DNA of 64,000 bases from Rhizomys pruinosus (Eukaryota > Chordata > Mammalia > Rodentia > Spalacidae): positions 557,718-621,717 of the forward strand of contig VZQC01010985.1 of assembly GCA_009823505.1 (NCBI GenBank), read 5' to 3'. Shown here in pieces: positions 11,800 through 23,695 of this stretch (positions are counted from its first letter, which is position 1; the number at the start of each line of letters is the position of its first letter). Position numbers and translations under genes: made by a program. Under the pieces are notes generated by a model that worked only from the letters and a program-made list of their open reading frames with translations, did not search any database and was not told where the DNA came from.

Positions 11800-12300
11800 G
11801 CTGCCTGCCTTGGCCTAAAGAAGGCCTTAATTGGCTCATTAATAGCTGTGATTAGTGGGAAAGGACAAGCCTTTATCTTTGAAGTCCCTGGGCTGGGCTA
11901 GAGCTCATGCAGGGGGCTTGCTGTGGCTAATTAAGGCTGAGCCACGTTTCTTGTCAAGGCTGGGAGTGTTAATGGTTTCAAGCAAGAAAAATTAAGCTTC
12001 AATTTCCATTCAGAGGTAATGGATAGAACCAGCAGAGGGAAGATGAGAAGGGGCAATTTAAAGGGGCAGAGCAACTCTGGGCTGGAAGCAGAGGTCTGGG
12101 CTTTTCTAAGGTGGCCAAGGATGTACAAGGAGGCCTTGGGATGTCATGGGACTGGAGACCGGCTTCAATTCCCACAACAGCAGCCCTGGGGATGATATCT
12201 TCATTTCCACTGTAGCTGTGACTTTGAGCATTTCAGCTTCTGGCCTCTAATTACAACTTTTCCGGGAGGGCGTGAATGGTGAATGATGAGGGAAGCTAGA
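11800..12300. promoter_or_regulatory. Candidate conserved non-coding element / enhancer
   Basis: Repeat-free stretch with an unusual cluster of homeodomain-type core motifs: CCTTAATTGG at 11825, CATTAATAG at 11838, TGATTAG at 11849, GGCTAATTAAGG at 11926, GTTAATGG at 11969 and CTAATTAC near 12247. TTTATCTTTGAAG at 11872-11884 combines GATA-like TTATCT with the TCF/LEF core CTTTGAA. The motifs are visible; conservation and function are inferred. It lies about 27 kb upstream of the Trabd2b CpG island. Confidence 0.3.
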
Positions 12301-14690
12301 TGATGATCCCAGATGCAACAGATCTCGGAAGCCTTTAGAGGCTCTGCTCCCAAAAAAGTCTGGCTACAACTGCTTTATCAGAACCGTTCCTCCAAAATGA
12401 CCTAGAGGCCAGACACAGGCCCCGCCCCTTCACAGGATCCTGCAATGCTTTCAGCATGGCTCAGGTGACTGGCTGAGTTGTCATGTATCTGGACAATGAA
12501 CTAAAATCAGCTACAGTTGATTCTAAATCCACTATTCTTGGTTACTAATGTAGCCAAGTCTCTTCCTTATGTTTGAAACTCCTTTTTGAGGCCCAGACTA
12601 TTTCAAGATGAGAATACCAATTGCAACTGACCCTCCACCTGGCCTTCTCTTTCTAATGACCCATTAGAAAGAGTTGATTGTGGGCCAGCTCATCCCCCAC
12701 TACTAAAAATTAGTAAATAAAAACAGCCCAAGTTATTTGGCCTTCCTGGGCCCACAGAGGGCAGCAGAGACGATGCGTGCCAGCTGGTAAATGCATGGAT
12801 GTGTGACCATTCTGAATGACCTCCCCTGAGAAGGAAGCATTTGGGGTATTTTCTTGAGTTCATCTCTGCCTCCATCCAGTCTTTGCACCTTTCTCACAGT
12901 CCTAGCTGAGCTAGCCTCCTAGAACTGATGAGCACACCCAGGATAGGGACTAGGCCTATACTACCTTTTGCCCAGTGTCAATCCACAGACCAATATCAAA
13001 CGGACCCATGGAAGACCTTATGGAAACAACAAAGGGGAAAAAAAGACAAAGAATTTGCATCTAACCAAATTGCCTAAGAGATATCTTTTCCTTGGCAGAA
13101 TGTTCAGCCTGTGTGTGAGCTTACACAGCTGCTTCAGACCCTTCCTCAGCAACCTCAATCAGATTAGAAGGCCTCCCTAGGTTGGTAGGCCATGTAAATA
13201 AGGCTAAGGGTAGGACTAAAGCAGTCATGCTGGGAATACTGGAAGGGCTAAGAGGGGGCAAGGCCAAATGACCTCAGCCATCCAGGACACCTCCACATGG
13301 GCAGAGCACAATGGAAAGAACTACTCTAAGTCCAGACCAACTTAGCAGCTCATAGAAACCCTTGGTACATTACATTCCCCAGAGGTCTGTGTTTCCTTGA
13401 CCTAACTGTGAAGGTCACCATGGTAAAGAGGAAAAAGCAACAAAGGCTGGCTCCCTTATGACCATACTGTCACCTCCATCCACCTCCTCCCACAAAATGG
13501 AATAATAGCAAGGACACCACCTTCAGGCATAGCTGAGAGACAGAGCACAAGGGCCTGTGGGAACTGGTGGGTGGCACCTCACCATAAATGACTTCCATAA
13601 AGCCAGAAAGTCAAAGTTGTGATGTATAAAGAAGGGAAACAGACCAGGCTGTGCTCTATGTGCTATGAAACTCACTTCCCAAACACACTCTCTGTGCCAA
13701 GTCCCAGGCTGGTAGACACATGACCATACATTATTTCATTAATTTCCATAGCCATATTCAGAATACAGATTAACCCTGTGGAAACCATGAGAAATTGAAA
13801 GAAAAGAGACTCAAGGAGGTGAAACCATATCCCCCACAGTCTCAAATGTCAATCCTGAGTCAGGGCCCAAACTCAGAACATTCTGACCTCATACTCAAAC
13901 TGCCTCTCCCTGTCCAAAGACACCTGTTTGGTCTCCATCTCAGCTATGTACTTGGTCTGTTTCCTTAGACAAGTCTTTTCTGCTGTGTCTGCTGACATTT
14001 TCAAGTTGCTTCTCAGCACACTTTACCCAGCCCCATGCCCACTTCCCTCCATGACTGGATGTCACCACACTACCAGTTCTGTTATGTTTGGAACCAGCAA
14101 GGTAGCAGGTATTGAGGTATGCCTTGTATGGAAAAGAAGTGCAGGAGGCTGGGCCTCTCCTTTGAGAGACTGAAGTCCCTAGGGACATGGACTACATGTT
14201 CTCCTTATTCCCTGAACCTCTACACAACCAAGCCACACATCCCAGACTCCACAGTAGTTGTACAACTACTTCCTAAAATGTTGAGTGTGAGTGTGAGTGC
14301 ATGGACAGCTAGGTGAGTGCATGCCTATGACTGTCAGAGGTTGTAAAATTGGTGTCATTTTTATTGAAATAAACTCAACACTTTGCAATTTCATCTGACA
14401 AATGTTTATTCTGTCCTAGCAGCTCAAACCTGCTCTTAGGACAGAATAAATCCTGACAAGCATTCCTCCTATCCATCAATCCATGTGTGACTCAGACAGC
14501 TGGGAAGCCCTCCCTCTTTGAAGACCTGCTCTCTCATGAGAATTCGAGCCTTTTGATGAAAAGGCTCTAGGGCTCACAGCAGCCCTTAGTCATTGAGAGG
14601 ACTTCCTCTTTCCTTTTCCAAGTGTCAGCCCATTGCTAACACAATGAGACCTGTTTCTGATAGTACTCCAGACAGAAAAGAAAAGCAACA

Positions 14691-14741
<51 letters not shown>
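14691..14741. repeat. (CA)n microsatellite
   Basis: About 25 uninterrupted CA units. The CVCVCV/HTHTHT open frames on either strand come from it. Confidence 0.97.
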
Positions 14742-17229
14742 ACAAAAGCAACAGGATATTTCTAGGGTCTGGCATGAACTGTTAGAGATCACTGGAGACA
14801 GCCCCTTCTCTCTTCAGATGGACAGAGGGATTTGCCTCTTCCCCACCAGGGGTGTTGGACTTCCTCTTAACAAGAACCATGATTTATGTTGGCTGGGCCC
14901 AATTAGCACCAAGCTTTCTTGGGCTGCCAAATGCCCTGCCAGCCAGCAGCTAAGGCCTGTCTGGCAGGACATATTTGGATGATGAAGCCATGCTGCATGC
15001 TAAACTCAGCCCAGGAAAGAACAACTCAACTTGGTTACCCACCCTAGGCTGCCAGGCTTGGCTCCTGCCCATAAGTTGGGCAACAGGGTTGTCCGGCAGA
15101 AGACAAGATTGTGCTTCCTTGGCAAAAGGGGTGAGGCTACTCCAGAAGAGAGCACCCCAAGGCAGCAAACCCTCCCTGGGCTTGGCTGGGTCCGGCAAGT
15201 TTAGGCAGCCAGAGAGCTCTGAGCTGAAGGCCAAGAGATCTGGACTGAGACCAGTTTCACCCCAAACTCCTTCTTATGTGACCCCATCACACTGTTCAGT
15301 GTGAGAATCCCTCAGTTTCCTCATTCATATAAAATGGGATAAGCACGGCCTTTCCTTCTCTGAGCTGGTATAAGGAATTTATGTGAAATTACACAGTGCC
15401 TGCATGGAACAAAATCATTCCCTACCTATTCTTGTCATATGACTTGCATTACATCAAATGACAAATCTCCTATCTAACTTTTATTTTTTTCCAATATGCC
15501 TTCTTCATATGGGGCTTATGTAAAAATGAAGTTTTAAAAGAGAAAGTCAGAGTTTGTTAGTATGACTAGGAATTAGTAAAACTGACTTTTAAATTACCAT
15601 CTCTCTGAGCTTGAAGGTCTACATGCTAAGACACCAGCATCCCTGCACTATCCAGTGGTTTTTAGGCCCTGTTGTAGTGGTGGCTGTGTTACCTAGGGGT
15701 GGCCTGGAGAGGCCAGCAATACAGACACAGCACCCATTGCCACCCCAGATCAGCCCTACTACACTGATGCCAGCACTTCTGCCAAGCCCAGTCTTCTGGG
15801 AGAAGAGACCAGAACAGAAAGCAAGCAAAGGTGGTTCTGAGCCACAGGCAGTAGTGTGCTGGCCCTGGAGAAAAAGGCTCCAGGCTCCATCCAGATGTCC
15901 TCAGAAGTAGCTCAGCCCTCCTGGGCCATACGTGCTCCTGCTCTTCCTCCCTAAGTGCTCCCTGCTGGACAGGGTGAGGCTGAGCCTGGCCTGGGAGAAA
16001 GAGCACAGGGGTTTTAATCCAGTCCTATCAATGCCTTCTAAGACTTTGAAGAGGATTTTCAACTTTGGGAGCCTGACTGTGCCTCCTGGAAAATGGAAGT
16101 GCCAAGAAAATCCTTTCGTGTGGGTGTCCTCACAGAAAGATTTTTTTTTTTTATCTTCTAACCTCTGGGAAGGGAGGCAACTGCCTCCTCTTGGCTCTGC
16201 TTCTTTAACATCTCTTAAAAGAAAAGCAGGAAAACAAAAAGCAAACAATTTCCTTTTCATTTATAAATGTCGCTGGGACATCCAGCTGGGGAATGAACAC
16301 TTCAAGGAAGATGGCTGTGGAGCTCAGCTAAATGTGCAATCCTTCATCTCTGCTTGGAGGAGGACAGACCAAGGCCTGTCAAGCCCTGTGAACACAAGGG
16401 CCTGCAACTCTCAGAGAAACAAACGTGCTTCAGAGTGAGAGAGGAGCCAAGCTAGGCTAATGTGCTTAGAGGGACTTGAGAGACTTTTGGATATTTAAGG
16501 CAGAACATTCATCCATTTGGGGGAGTTTGAGGTTTCTAGGTCCCAAATCTGAACTAGACAAATAAAAATCTGGTGGTGAAATGCTTTAAGTTTTTACTGC
16601 AAAGTGCCACCTCTCCCCTGCTATCATCTTTCCTTCTGAAGAGATGCACCCAGTGTGTCTTCTGATTTCTTTTTAGTCTATTATATACCACTCTAGCCAG
16701 TGCCGAATATGCAAAGGGTCCTAAATAGACATTCTACCCAGGCACCAGCCCTCACTGACGGTGTCCTGTAGGAGGCTCCATAAAGATTTGATCACCATGA
16801 GCCAACCCTGGTCTGAGGAGGTGGTAGGGGTCCACTGTGACTAAACTCACATGTTTTTCAGAAAGGCTGGCCAGCTCAGATGTGATGAGCCTCTGGTTGT
16901 GACCTTAGATAAGGGAATATGCAGTGGAATGTATGAACATCCAGAGCAAGGACATCGAGAGACACCCTCATCCAAGCAACTTATAAAGGAATCCATGTCT
17001 GTTTATTAATCAGCAGATGGTATCTTTCTGATGTCCCAACTGCTGGGTGTGGGGAACCCACAGAAACTAGGACAGAGGAAGAGATATATGAGCTGGAATG
17101 AACATGAGTTTACAGAAAGTTAGTCATTTAGTGGGAAGAAAAGGGCCAAAGACGAAAGACAAATTTAACCCTTAGTACATTCAAGAATAATACTAAGATT
17201 TTCTAATTTTATACAAATTGCTTACATTC

Positions 17230-17415
17230 TGGGCTGTGAGATGGCTCAACAGGTAAATGCACTTACTGTACAGCCTGGTGACTTGAGTTTAATCTCTGGA
17301 GCCAAAGAAAAGGTAGAAGGAAAAACTACAAAAATCATCCTCTGACCTCTACACATGTGTTTGTGGCATGTGCCCCCATCATGAGTGTGCACGTGTACAT
17401 ATATATACATTAATA
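17230..17415 (+). mobile_element. B3-like SINE
   Basis: Starts GGGCTGTGAGATGGCTCAAC, carries the tRNA-like box B region GACTTGAGTTTAATC and ends in TGTACATATATATAC. It is divergent, so older. Confidence 0.75.
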
Positions 17416-17578
17416 TTAATATTTAAAATGTTTTGCTTTCTGAAAACAAATTTACCTTCATAGACATCAGTATTACACCTATGCTACTGCTATAAATAGT
17501 AAACTGAGGCAACTAAGGATGTATTAGTGGCTTACTCCAACATTTTATTAATAAAAGTATTGAAAGAAAAAATACTTT

Positions 17579-17805
17579 GGGGTCTGGAGAGATGACTCGG
17601 TGGTTAAGAGATGACTCAGTGTTCTTGCAGAGCACCCAGATTCAGTTCCTAGTACCCACAAGGTGGCTCACAAACATCTGAAACTCGACTTCCAAGGGTA
17701 TCCAACACCCTCTTCTGGCATCCACAGGCATTGCACACCACATGAAGTGCACTTACATTTAAGTTAACCACTCATACACATAAATGTAAAATAATTAATT
17801 TTTTT
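17579..17805 (+). mobile_element. B2-type SINE
   Basis: GGGGTCTGGAGAGATGACTC start, CCAGATTCAGTTCCTAGTACC box B region, CACCCTCTTCTGGC, and an AT-rich tail (AAATGTAAAATAATTAATTT). Confidence 0.85.
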
Positions 17806-18799
17806 AAAATCCATACTCTTTTTGGTCTTTTAAAATCAATACTTTTAAAGTCATAGGCAGTCATCAATTTGACCAGTTGCTTTATTTTCCCAGAGGAAGG
17901 ATGATGTAAAAAGAGCCCTAAAAGGTGGATTTGTGAGTCATTAATTAAATTTCCTTCCAAAGTGACTTCATAGGAGGTTAAAAACCATCTGCCCTATAAC
18001 TCTACACTGGTGCAGTTTCCTCCGAAGGCCCTCTCCCCTCTCTTACTTTACGGCAAATGGCTCAGTTCCTCTGGTTCTATCCACAGTCTTTTTTTTTAAT
18101 TATATACTCTTCTATGTGGTCTCATTAACATCATGACCTGGAACAGTATCTCACTCCCAGATCTCCAACATGGGCTCTTCTCCACAGCTGCATGCTCTAC
18201 TTTGGGTCTGAGCATCCCAACACCATGTGCATCTGGATACACAGAACCATTTCTCTCCCCAGAGAACAATGTTCTTTCTTTTGCACACAAGAATGGAGGA
18301 AAGAAAGAAAAGAAGGGAGAACAGAAAAGAAGACAGGGAGGGAGAAGAGGAATAAGAATAAAGGAAAACAGGAAAATGTTTGATGCTGCAGAGCCCTAAA
18401 AGATTGTATTATCCAACCCTCCTTTCTGAAGATAAACAAACTTACCTGACTAGAAGCCCTGTCTCCTGACATCTGGCAGGGATCTTTGCACTGAAAAGTG
18501 ATACAAGGAAGGAACATAGCCAGGCTACAAAGCTGGGCTTTTACTTCAGAGCACACACACACACCAATGGTTATGTGTGATATCTCTCTTCACACAGTAA
18601 ATTCTGTGAAGCCAGGGGCCGTGTCCTGTGGGCAGTATCCATATCAAGACCTGCATACAGAAGGCACTCACTAAATATCTATGATACTCATAGTAACCAC
18701 AGCACAGAAAGCACTTAGAAATTAATTTAACCAGAAATAAAATATAACTATTATGATCTTTATATGAAGAGTCTCTCAAAGGACTCATGTATGAAGGTT
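17806..18799. other. Intergenic stretch with a purine tract
   Basis: 18293-18375 is an imperfect A/G-rich simple-repeat tract (GAAAGAAAAGAAGGGAG type). The rest shows nothing I recognise. Confidence 0.5.
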
Positions 18800-19075
18800 T
18801 GGTCCTCGTCTGTTGATCCAGTCATTGAGAGGTGATGGGCTTTGTGTGCATTAATTTCATCTATGGATTAACCTATTGATAAGTTCATAGTGAATAGACT
18901 ATTAGAACTTGGGTCCTGGTTTAAGGAAGTAGGTCTCTAAGGGTATGTTTGAACAGCATATCTTGACCCAGCCCCTTCCTGCCTCTGCTTATTGGCTGCC
19001 AGGATATGAGTAGATTTCCTCTACATGCTGTACCACTATAGTGTTCTCCCTCAACACCTCAGGCATTATTTGTGA
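18800..19075 (+). mobile_element. Possible old LTR (MaLR-like) remnant
   Basis: The text 'CATTGAGAGGTGATGGGC... GGATTAACC... TTGGGTCCTGGTTTAAGG' resembles the body of old mammalian LTRs. It is weak, and I give it low confidence. Confidence 0.35.
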
Positions 19076-19112
19076 GGTGAGAGAGTTCCAGGCAATCTGA
19101 AGGATTACTACT

Positions 19113-19250
19113 CAGACTGGGTATGGTGGCCTACGCCTTTAATTCTAGCACTTGGGAGGCAGAGGCAGGCAGATCTTTGTGAGTTCAAGGCCAGCCTGGT
19201 CTACAGAGCAAATTCCAGGACAGCTGGGGCTACAGGGAGACCCTGTCTAC
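19113..19250 (+). mobile_element. B1 SINE
   Basis: Plus-orientation B1: GGGTATGGTGGCCTACGCC, TTGGGAGGCAGAGGCAGGC, GAGTTCAAGGCCAGCCTGG, ending GGGAGACCCTGTCTACC. Its A tail is poor. Confidence 0.92.
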
Positions 19251-20433
19251 CATTGAGTACTTCATAAAACTCAGAAGAAACACGGATTTATTTTAAAAGT
19301 ATCCTTTTCAAAATAAAAACTAAAAATCAGGCTGCAGTTATAGTTAGAGCTCAGTGGCAGACCACTAACCTAGCTCAAGACCCAGTTTCAAGCTTGAATA
19401 CAAGGGTGGAGAAAATAAACAGATGACAAATAAATGACCACTAAGATGATCAAATATACTATAAATCATGAAGTGATAATTTATTTAAAAAGAGAAGGAA
19501 GAAGAGTAACAGGAGGATAAATGAGGAATAATAAGATTATAAAATAAATAAAATAATATAATAAAAATTAGTGAATTAATCCAAGGAATATTGTAACAAA
19601 TAGCACATACAAAACCAGCAAAATAATAGATCTAAACACAACCAGATCCATAATTACATTAAATATAAAAGAACCAAAGCTGGAACAAACAAGCAAGCCA
19701 ACTATCACTAAATGGTTACAGAAAGAATCAGAAGAGAAGATGCCATATTAACACTAATTGAAAGGAAATGGGGATAGATTTGTTTATATCAAAGTGGGTT
19801 TTAAAGTAAGAAATATCACCATGAAGAAAGAGGTGCTTTTATAGTGATAAAGGGGTTAATTACCTAAGAGGGCATGACCAGAATGTATAATCACCAAATA
19901 AATACATAAACAAAAGGTCACAGAAGATAAAGGAAAAAGAATTCCAAGACTACACTTAACAACTTCAAAGGAGTAGACAAAAAAGTAAAGATAGAGAACT
20001 TGAAAACACCAAAATCAACTTGATGTAACTAACATATGTAGAATTTTCTATCCAACAGCAACAAATATCCTTCTCAATGGTCCACAGGACTGTTTTTAAA
20101 GATAAATATTATTCTATGCCATAAGACAAATTTAAATAAGTTGAAAAGAATTGAAATCATTCAAAGCACATCCAGGAGAATTGGACTGGAACCAGTAACA
20201 GAAAGGTATCTGGGAAACACCCAGTAATTTGAAAATGAAGCAGTCTTCCCAAATAAACCAATTATCTAAGAAACCATAAGAAAAATTACTATAAACTACT
20301 TTTAATAAAACAGAAATGAAAACACAACATACTTTAAATTTTGAAATGCATATAAAATAAAATATATAGAATTAAATGTTTACATCAGAAAGGTTTAAAA
20401 TCAATGACCTGAGTTTACAGCTTAAAATGAGAA

Positions 20434-20510
20434 CAGAGACTAGGGAGGTAGCTCAATGGTAGACCATGTGCTTACCATGTGCAAGGCGCTGGGTTTAATT
20501 CCCATCAAAG
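20434..20510 (+). mobile_element. ID SINE
   Basis: tRNA-Ala/BC1-derived ID element: GGGAGGTAGCTCAATGGTAG, CAAGGCGCTGGGTTTAATTC, followed by a GA-rich tail to about 20540. Confidence 0.85.
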
Positions 20511-20709
20511 AGAAAGAGACAGAGAGAGAAGAAAGAGGACAATAAGGGAAAACCAAACCAAAACTAAGCATAGAATGAAATAAAAAACAGGAAAACATCA
20601 ATAAAGTCTAAACCTAGTTACTTGAGAGGATCAATAAAAGTTACAGACCTCTAACCACTCTGCATTCTAATCAGCAATAAAATACTGAAATTACTATAAT
20701 AAAAATGAA

Positions 20710-20865
20710 AGAGGCTGGGTGTGGTGACACATGCCTTTAAACCCAACACTTGGGAGGCAGAGGCAGGCGGATCTCTGTGAGTTCAAGGGCATCCTGCTCT
20801 ACATAGAGAGTTCTGGACCAGCTGGGGCTATAGGGAGAGCCTGTCTAAAAATGACCCCCCAAAAA
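20710..20865 (+). mobile_element. B1 SINE
   Basis: Plus-orientation B1 (GGCTGGGTGTGGTGACACATG, TTGGGAGGCAGAGGCAGGCGG, CAGCTGGGGCTATAGGGAGA) with a CA-rich short tail, inserted in the old L1. Confidence 0.92.
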
Positions 20866-20871
20866 ATGAAT

Positions 20872-20989
20872 GAAAGAGGGCTTATACCCTCTTTAGATGT
20901 AGCAAATATAAAGGCATAGGAAATAAGTTAGAAAGAGGGCTTATACCCTCTTTAGATGTAGCAAATATAAAGGCATAGGAAATAAGTTA
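20872..20989 (+). repeat. Perfect 59-bp tandem duplication
   Basis: 20872-20930 and 20931-20989 are identical over 59 bases (GAAAGAGGGCTTATACCCTC... AAATAAGTTA). Each unit contains an 8-bp-arm hairpin, AAAGAGGG-cttata-CCCTCTTT. The exact identity implies a recent event. Confidence 0.95.
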
Positions 20990-21029
20990 AAGAAGTTGAT
21001 CATATTCTACATTTTTTAAATATTCTAGC

Positions 21030-21210
21030 TATTTTTATTCTACTATCTGTATGAGTATATTGCTTGCATGTATGTAAGTATACCCGTGTCATGCAATGCC
21101 TGTATATAGTCAGAAGAGGAGTTGGGTTCCCCTGGAACTGGAGTTATGGATGGCTGTTAGCCACCATGTGGGTGCTGGGAATCAAACCGTGGTCCTCTCC
21201 AGCTCTGTAT
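21030..21210 (-). mobile_element. B2-type SINE, 5' truncated
   Basis: Minus-orientation B2 with GCATGTATGTAAGTATACCC, CCCCTGGAACTGGAGTTATGG and GTGGGTGCTGGGAATCAAACC. It lacks the ATCTCTCCAGCCCC box at the right, so its 5' end is missing. Confidence 0.8.
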
Positions 21211-21269
21211 TTTACATTTTTTCAAGAGCAATCATAAATTGATCATTTTAAATGCTATTTATAAGAGCA

Positions 21270-21317
21270 TCAAACAAACAAAAAATAAATAAAATAAAAT
21301 AAAATAAAAATAAAAAG
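21270..21317 (+). repeat. (AAAAT)n simple repeat
   Basis: Repeated AAATAAAATAAAAT units in the old L1 region; probably an eroded A-rich tract. Confidence 0.85.
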
Positions 21318-21334
21318 CCATCAAATCCATGATG

Positions 21335-21530
21335 GTCTTTTTTATTTTATATGTATGGGTGTTTGCCTGCATGTATGTTTATGTACCATGTGCATGCCTG
21401 GTGCCTGCAGAGTCCTGGGACTGGAGATCGAGATTCTTGTGAGTCGACATTTAGGTGCTGGTAACCTAACCTGGGCCCTCTGCAAGAGCAACATGTGCTC
21501 TTAACTACTGGGTTTTCTCTCCAACTCTAA
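21335..21530 (-). mobile_element. B3-type SINE
   Basis: Minus-orientation tRNA-derived SINE: GTTTGCCTGCATGTATGTTTA, GTGCATGCCTGGTGCC, CTCTTAACTACTGGG, TTCTCTCCAACTC. Confidence 0.85.
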
Positions 21531-21633
21531 AGCCAAGATTTCTTAAATAAGACATAAAAATACAAATTATAAAAAAGTCTATTAATAAATTGAATTTTCT
21601 CAGTACTGAAACATTTGCTCTTCAAAAGACACT

Positions 21634-21812
21634 ATTAGCTGGGCAAGGCAGTGCATGCCTTTAATCCCAGCACCTCGGAGGCAGAGGCAGGTGGATCTCT
21701 GCAAATCTTAAGTCAGTCTGGTCTACATAGTGAATTCCAGGGCAGTCAGAGCTACATAGTGAGATCCTGTCTCTAAAAGCAAAACAAACAAAACAAAGCA
21801 AAACAAAACATG
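21634..21812 (+). mobile_element. B1 SINE with CAAAA-rich tail
   Basis: Plus-orientation B1 (TAGCTGGGCAAGGCAGTGC, CTTTAATCCCAGCACC, GAGATCCTGTCTCTAAAAG) with an (AAAAC)n tail. Confidence 0.92.
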
Positions 21813-22155
21813 ACACTACTAAAGAAAGGAAAATATAAGCTAAGTACTAGGAGAAGATATTTATAAAAGTATATTTGACAAAGGGCTTGTGAACATAAAT
21901 GAACAATTACAATTCAGTAGTAAAAAACCAAACACGCCAATACGAAGGAGCAAAAGACTTGAACAAAGGCTATATTAACGTCAAATGGCAAGTAAGCACA
22001 TGAAAAGATGCTTAACACCATGAGTCATCAGAGAAACGTAACTCAAAAGCACAATGAGATACCATTTTACACTCAACAGGATAGCTATAATTACAAAGCT
22101 GGCAAGGCCAAGGTTTTATGAGGTGGTAAACAATTAGGACTCTCATACACTGGTT

Positions 22156-23680
22156 AAGTCTCTGAAATAAAATAAGTGCCCCCAATATATTATCAGTTAG
22201 TCATGGAAGCAAGTAGTTACAATGATATGAATGTGAGCTATGTACCACGCAAAATGAAGAACCCTGAAATGGCCCCTACCCTCATGAAGCTTGTATGATT
22301 AGGCTCTTCCCGCCCATCCCCCACCTACATAACCATTCTTCAAATCCATTTTTCATAAGAACTCATGTCTCAGGTCCTGGACTAATGCTTTATGCTGTAG
22401 CTGGAAAGGGTGATCATTCTAGCTGCATCATGACCATAAAGTAGTGAGGAAAGGGGTCTATTTTGATGAAATGATGAACATTAAACAAAAAAGATGACAC
22501 TGGGTACGGCTGTTTTGAGATCAGTAGAGGGTTGGGGGTGGAGATGAGAATGCTGTAAACTGAAAACTGATAAAGAAAAAGCTCAGAGGCTGAAAATAAA
22601 TAAAAGCAAAACACACACAGACTCACACAGACATAGACACATACACATACACATACACATGAACACAAGCAAAACTTTCTGACAAACATTCACGTCAGCA
22701 AGCTTCTCCCACCATAGAAGCTGGCTGGATTTGGGTTCCAAGGCCACTGCTTCTATGTGAGGTGACTGTGGTACAGGGAAACAGCATGGATCCAATGAGA
22801 GAAAAGTTTAGTGGCTAAAGACTCTGGACAAATCTCTTCTATGACCTCTATTTCATAGAGATGTCAGATGAGTAAGTAGGGCGAACAGTCTGCAAAATGT
22901 TCCCACCATTTCCAGACAGATATTTCCAGTTACTAAGAGAGTGTAAAGAACCAAAACCCTTTCAGCAAAACAATGGAGAGTAAGCAACAAGGGCATGCAG
23001 AGCTGTCATGACAATGGAGTCTGCTCCAGGTAGTTGCAAGGGTCAGAACCAGGGACTGGGAGAGATAAGCCACAGATAGTGCAGTGAGATGTGTAGAAGC
23101 TCATCAGTGTTAAGAGCAGCCTACAAGTGGAGGTGGCTACGTCAGGAAGTAACAAGCTTTCCTCTGCTAAATGCCTTCTGCAGTGATCAGACAACTATTT
23201 AACATTATTGAAAAGGGAGTTTCAAACATAGGACATTGAGACTCTAGCCTAAATTCTGAACTGAGAACAATAAAGGTTTGGACATGATGAATCTGATGGG
23301 AAAACAGAACTTTCCATAGCACAGAAACCAGGCTGAAGATACAGACTGGAAGGAGTCATGGAAATGCCAAAGACTGCACACCACTGGAGTAAAGGCCAAG
23401 CAAGCCTAGTCCAAGGGAGGATGCCAGTGGGCAGCAGAAGAGTCACAGACGTGTCCGTGCCAGGCAGCATGGTAAAGAGGGTACTAACTGGATTTTCCTG
23501 CTCACTTAGCCACTCAGGGGATGGCACCTCAAGAAGGTGCACCTTTTTCAACTGTTCAGTCAGGGGGCCTAGGTACCACCCTGATGCAGATCCTCCATGG
23601 AGGCTTCCATAAGGTCTCCATGTGTTCTTTCCTAACTTTTTAGAATGCCAAAGTATTTCTCCTAGAGCAGGAGATACATT
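22156..23680. other. Intergenic stretch with a (CA)-rich microsatellite
   Basis: An imperfect (CA)n tract lies at 22611-22661. I recognise no gene or RNA here. Confidence 0.5.
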
Positions 23681-23695
23681 GAGGTCACTTTTTCT

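Larger units (their letters stand above)
11061..17229. other. Intergenic, low-repeat stretch
   Basis: Mostly single-copy DNA. MIR-like fragments lie at about 13690-13815 (-), 15262-15400 (+) and 15990-16115 (+). A (CA)n tract is at 14691-14741 and a short GTGAGTGTGAGTGTGAGTG run at 14281-14299. The 168-codon frame at 15932-16438 runs through a MIR and has no recognisable domain. Confidence 0.5.
19590..22155 (+). mobile_element. Old LINE-1 ORF2 region, many times interrupted
   Basis: Plus-orientation, heavily decayed L1. The ORF2 text is recognisable as AACTTGATGTAACTAACAT, CATAAGACAAATTTAAATAAG, GAAAACACAACATAC and TCAATGACCTGAG (19590-20430), and again as AAAAGATGCTTAACACCATGAG and AATGAGATACCATTTTACAC (21840-22150). 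No long ORF survives. ID, B1, B2, B3 and B1 SINEs and a 59-bp tandem duplication interrupt it. Confidence 0.8.

Noticed and set aside
15932..16438. 168-codon plus-strand frame
   Set aside because: It runs through a MIR relic, has a Phe run from a T tract and no recognisable domain or splice signals.
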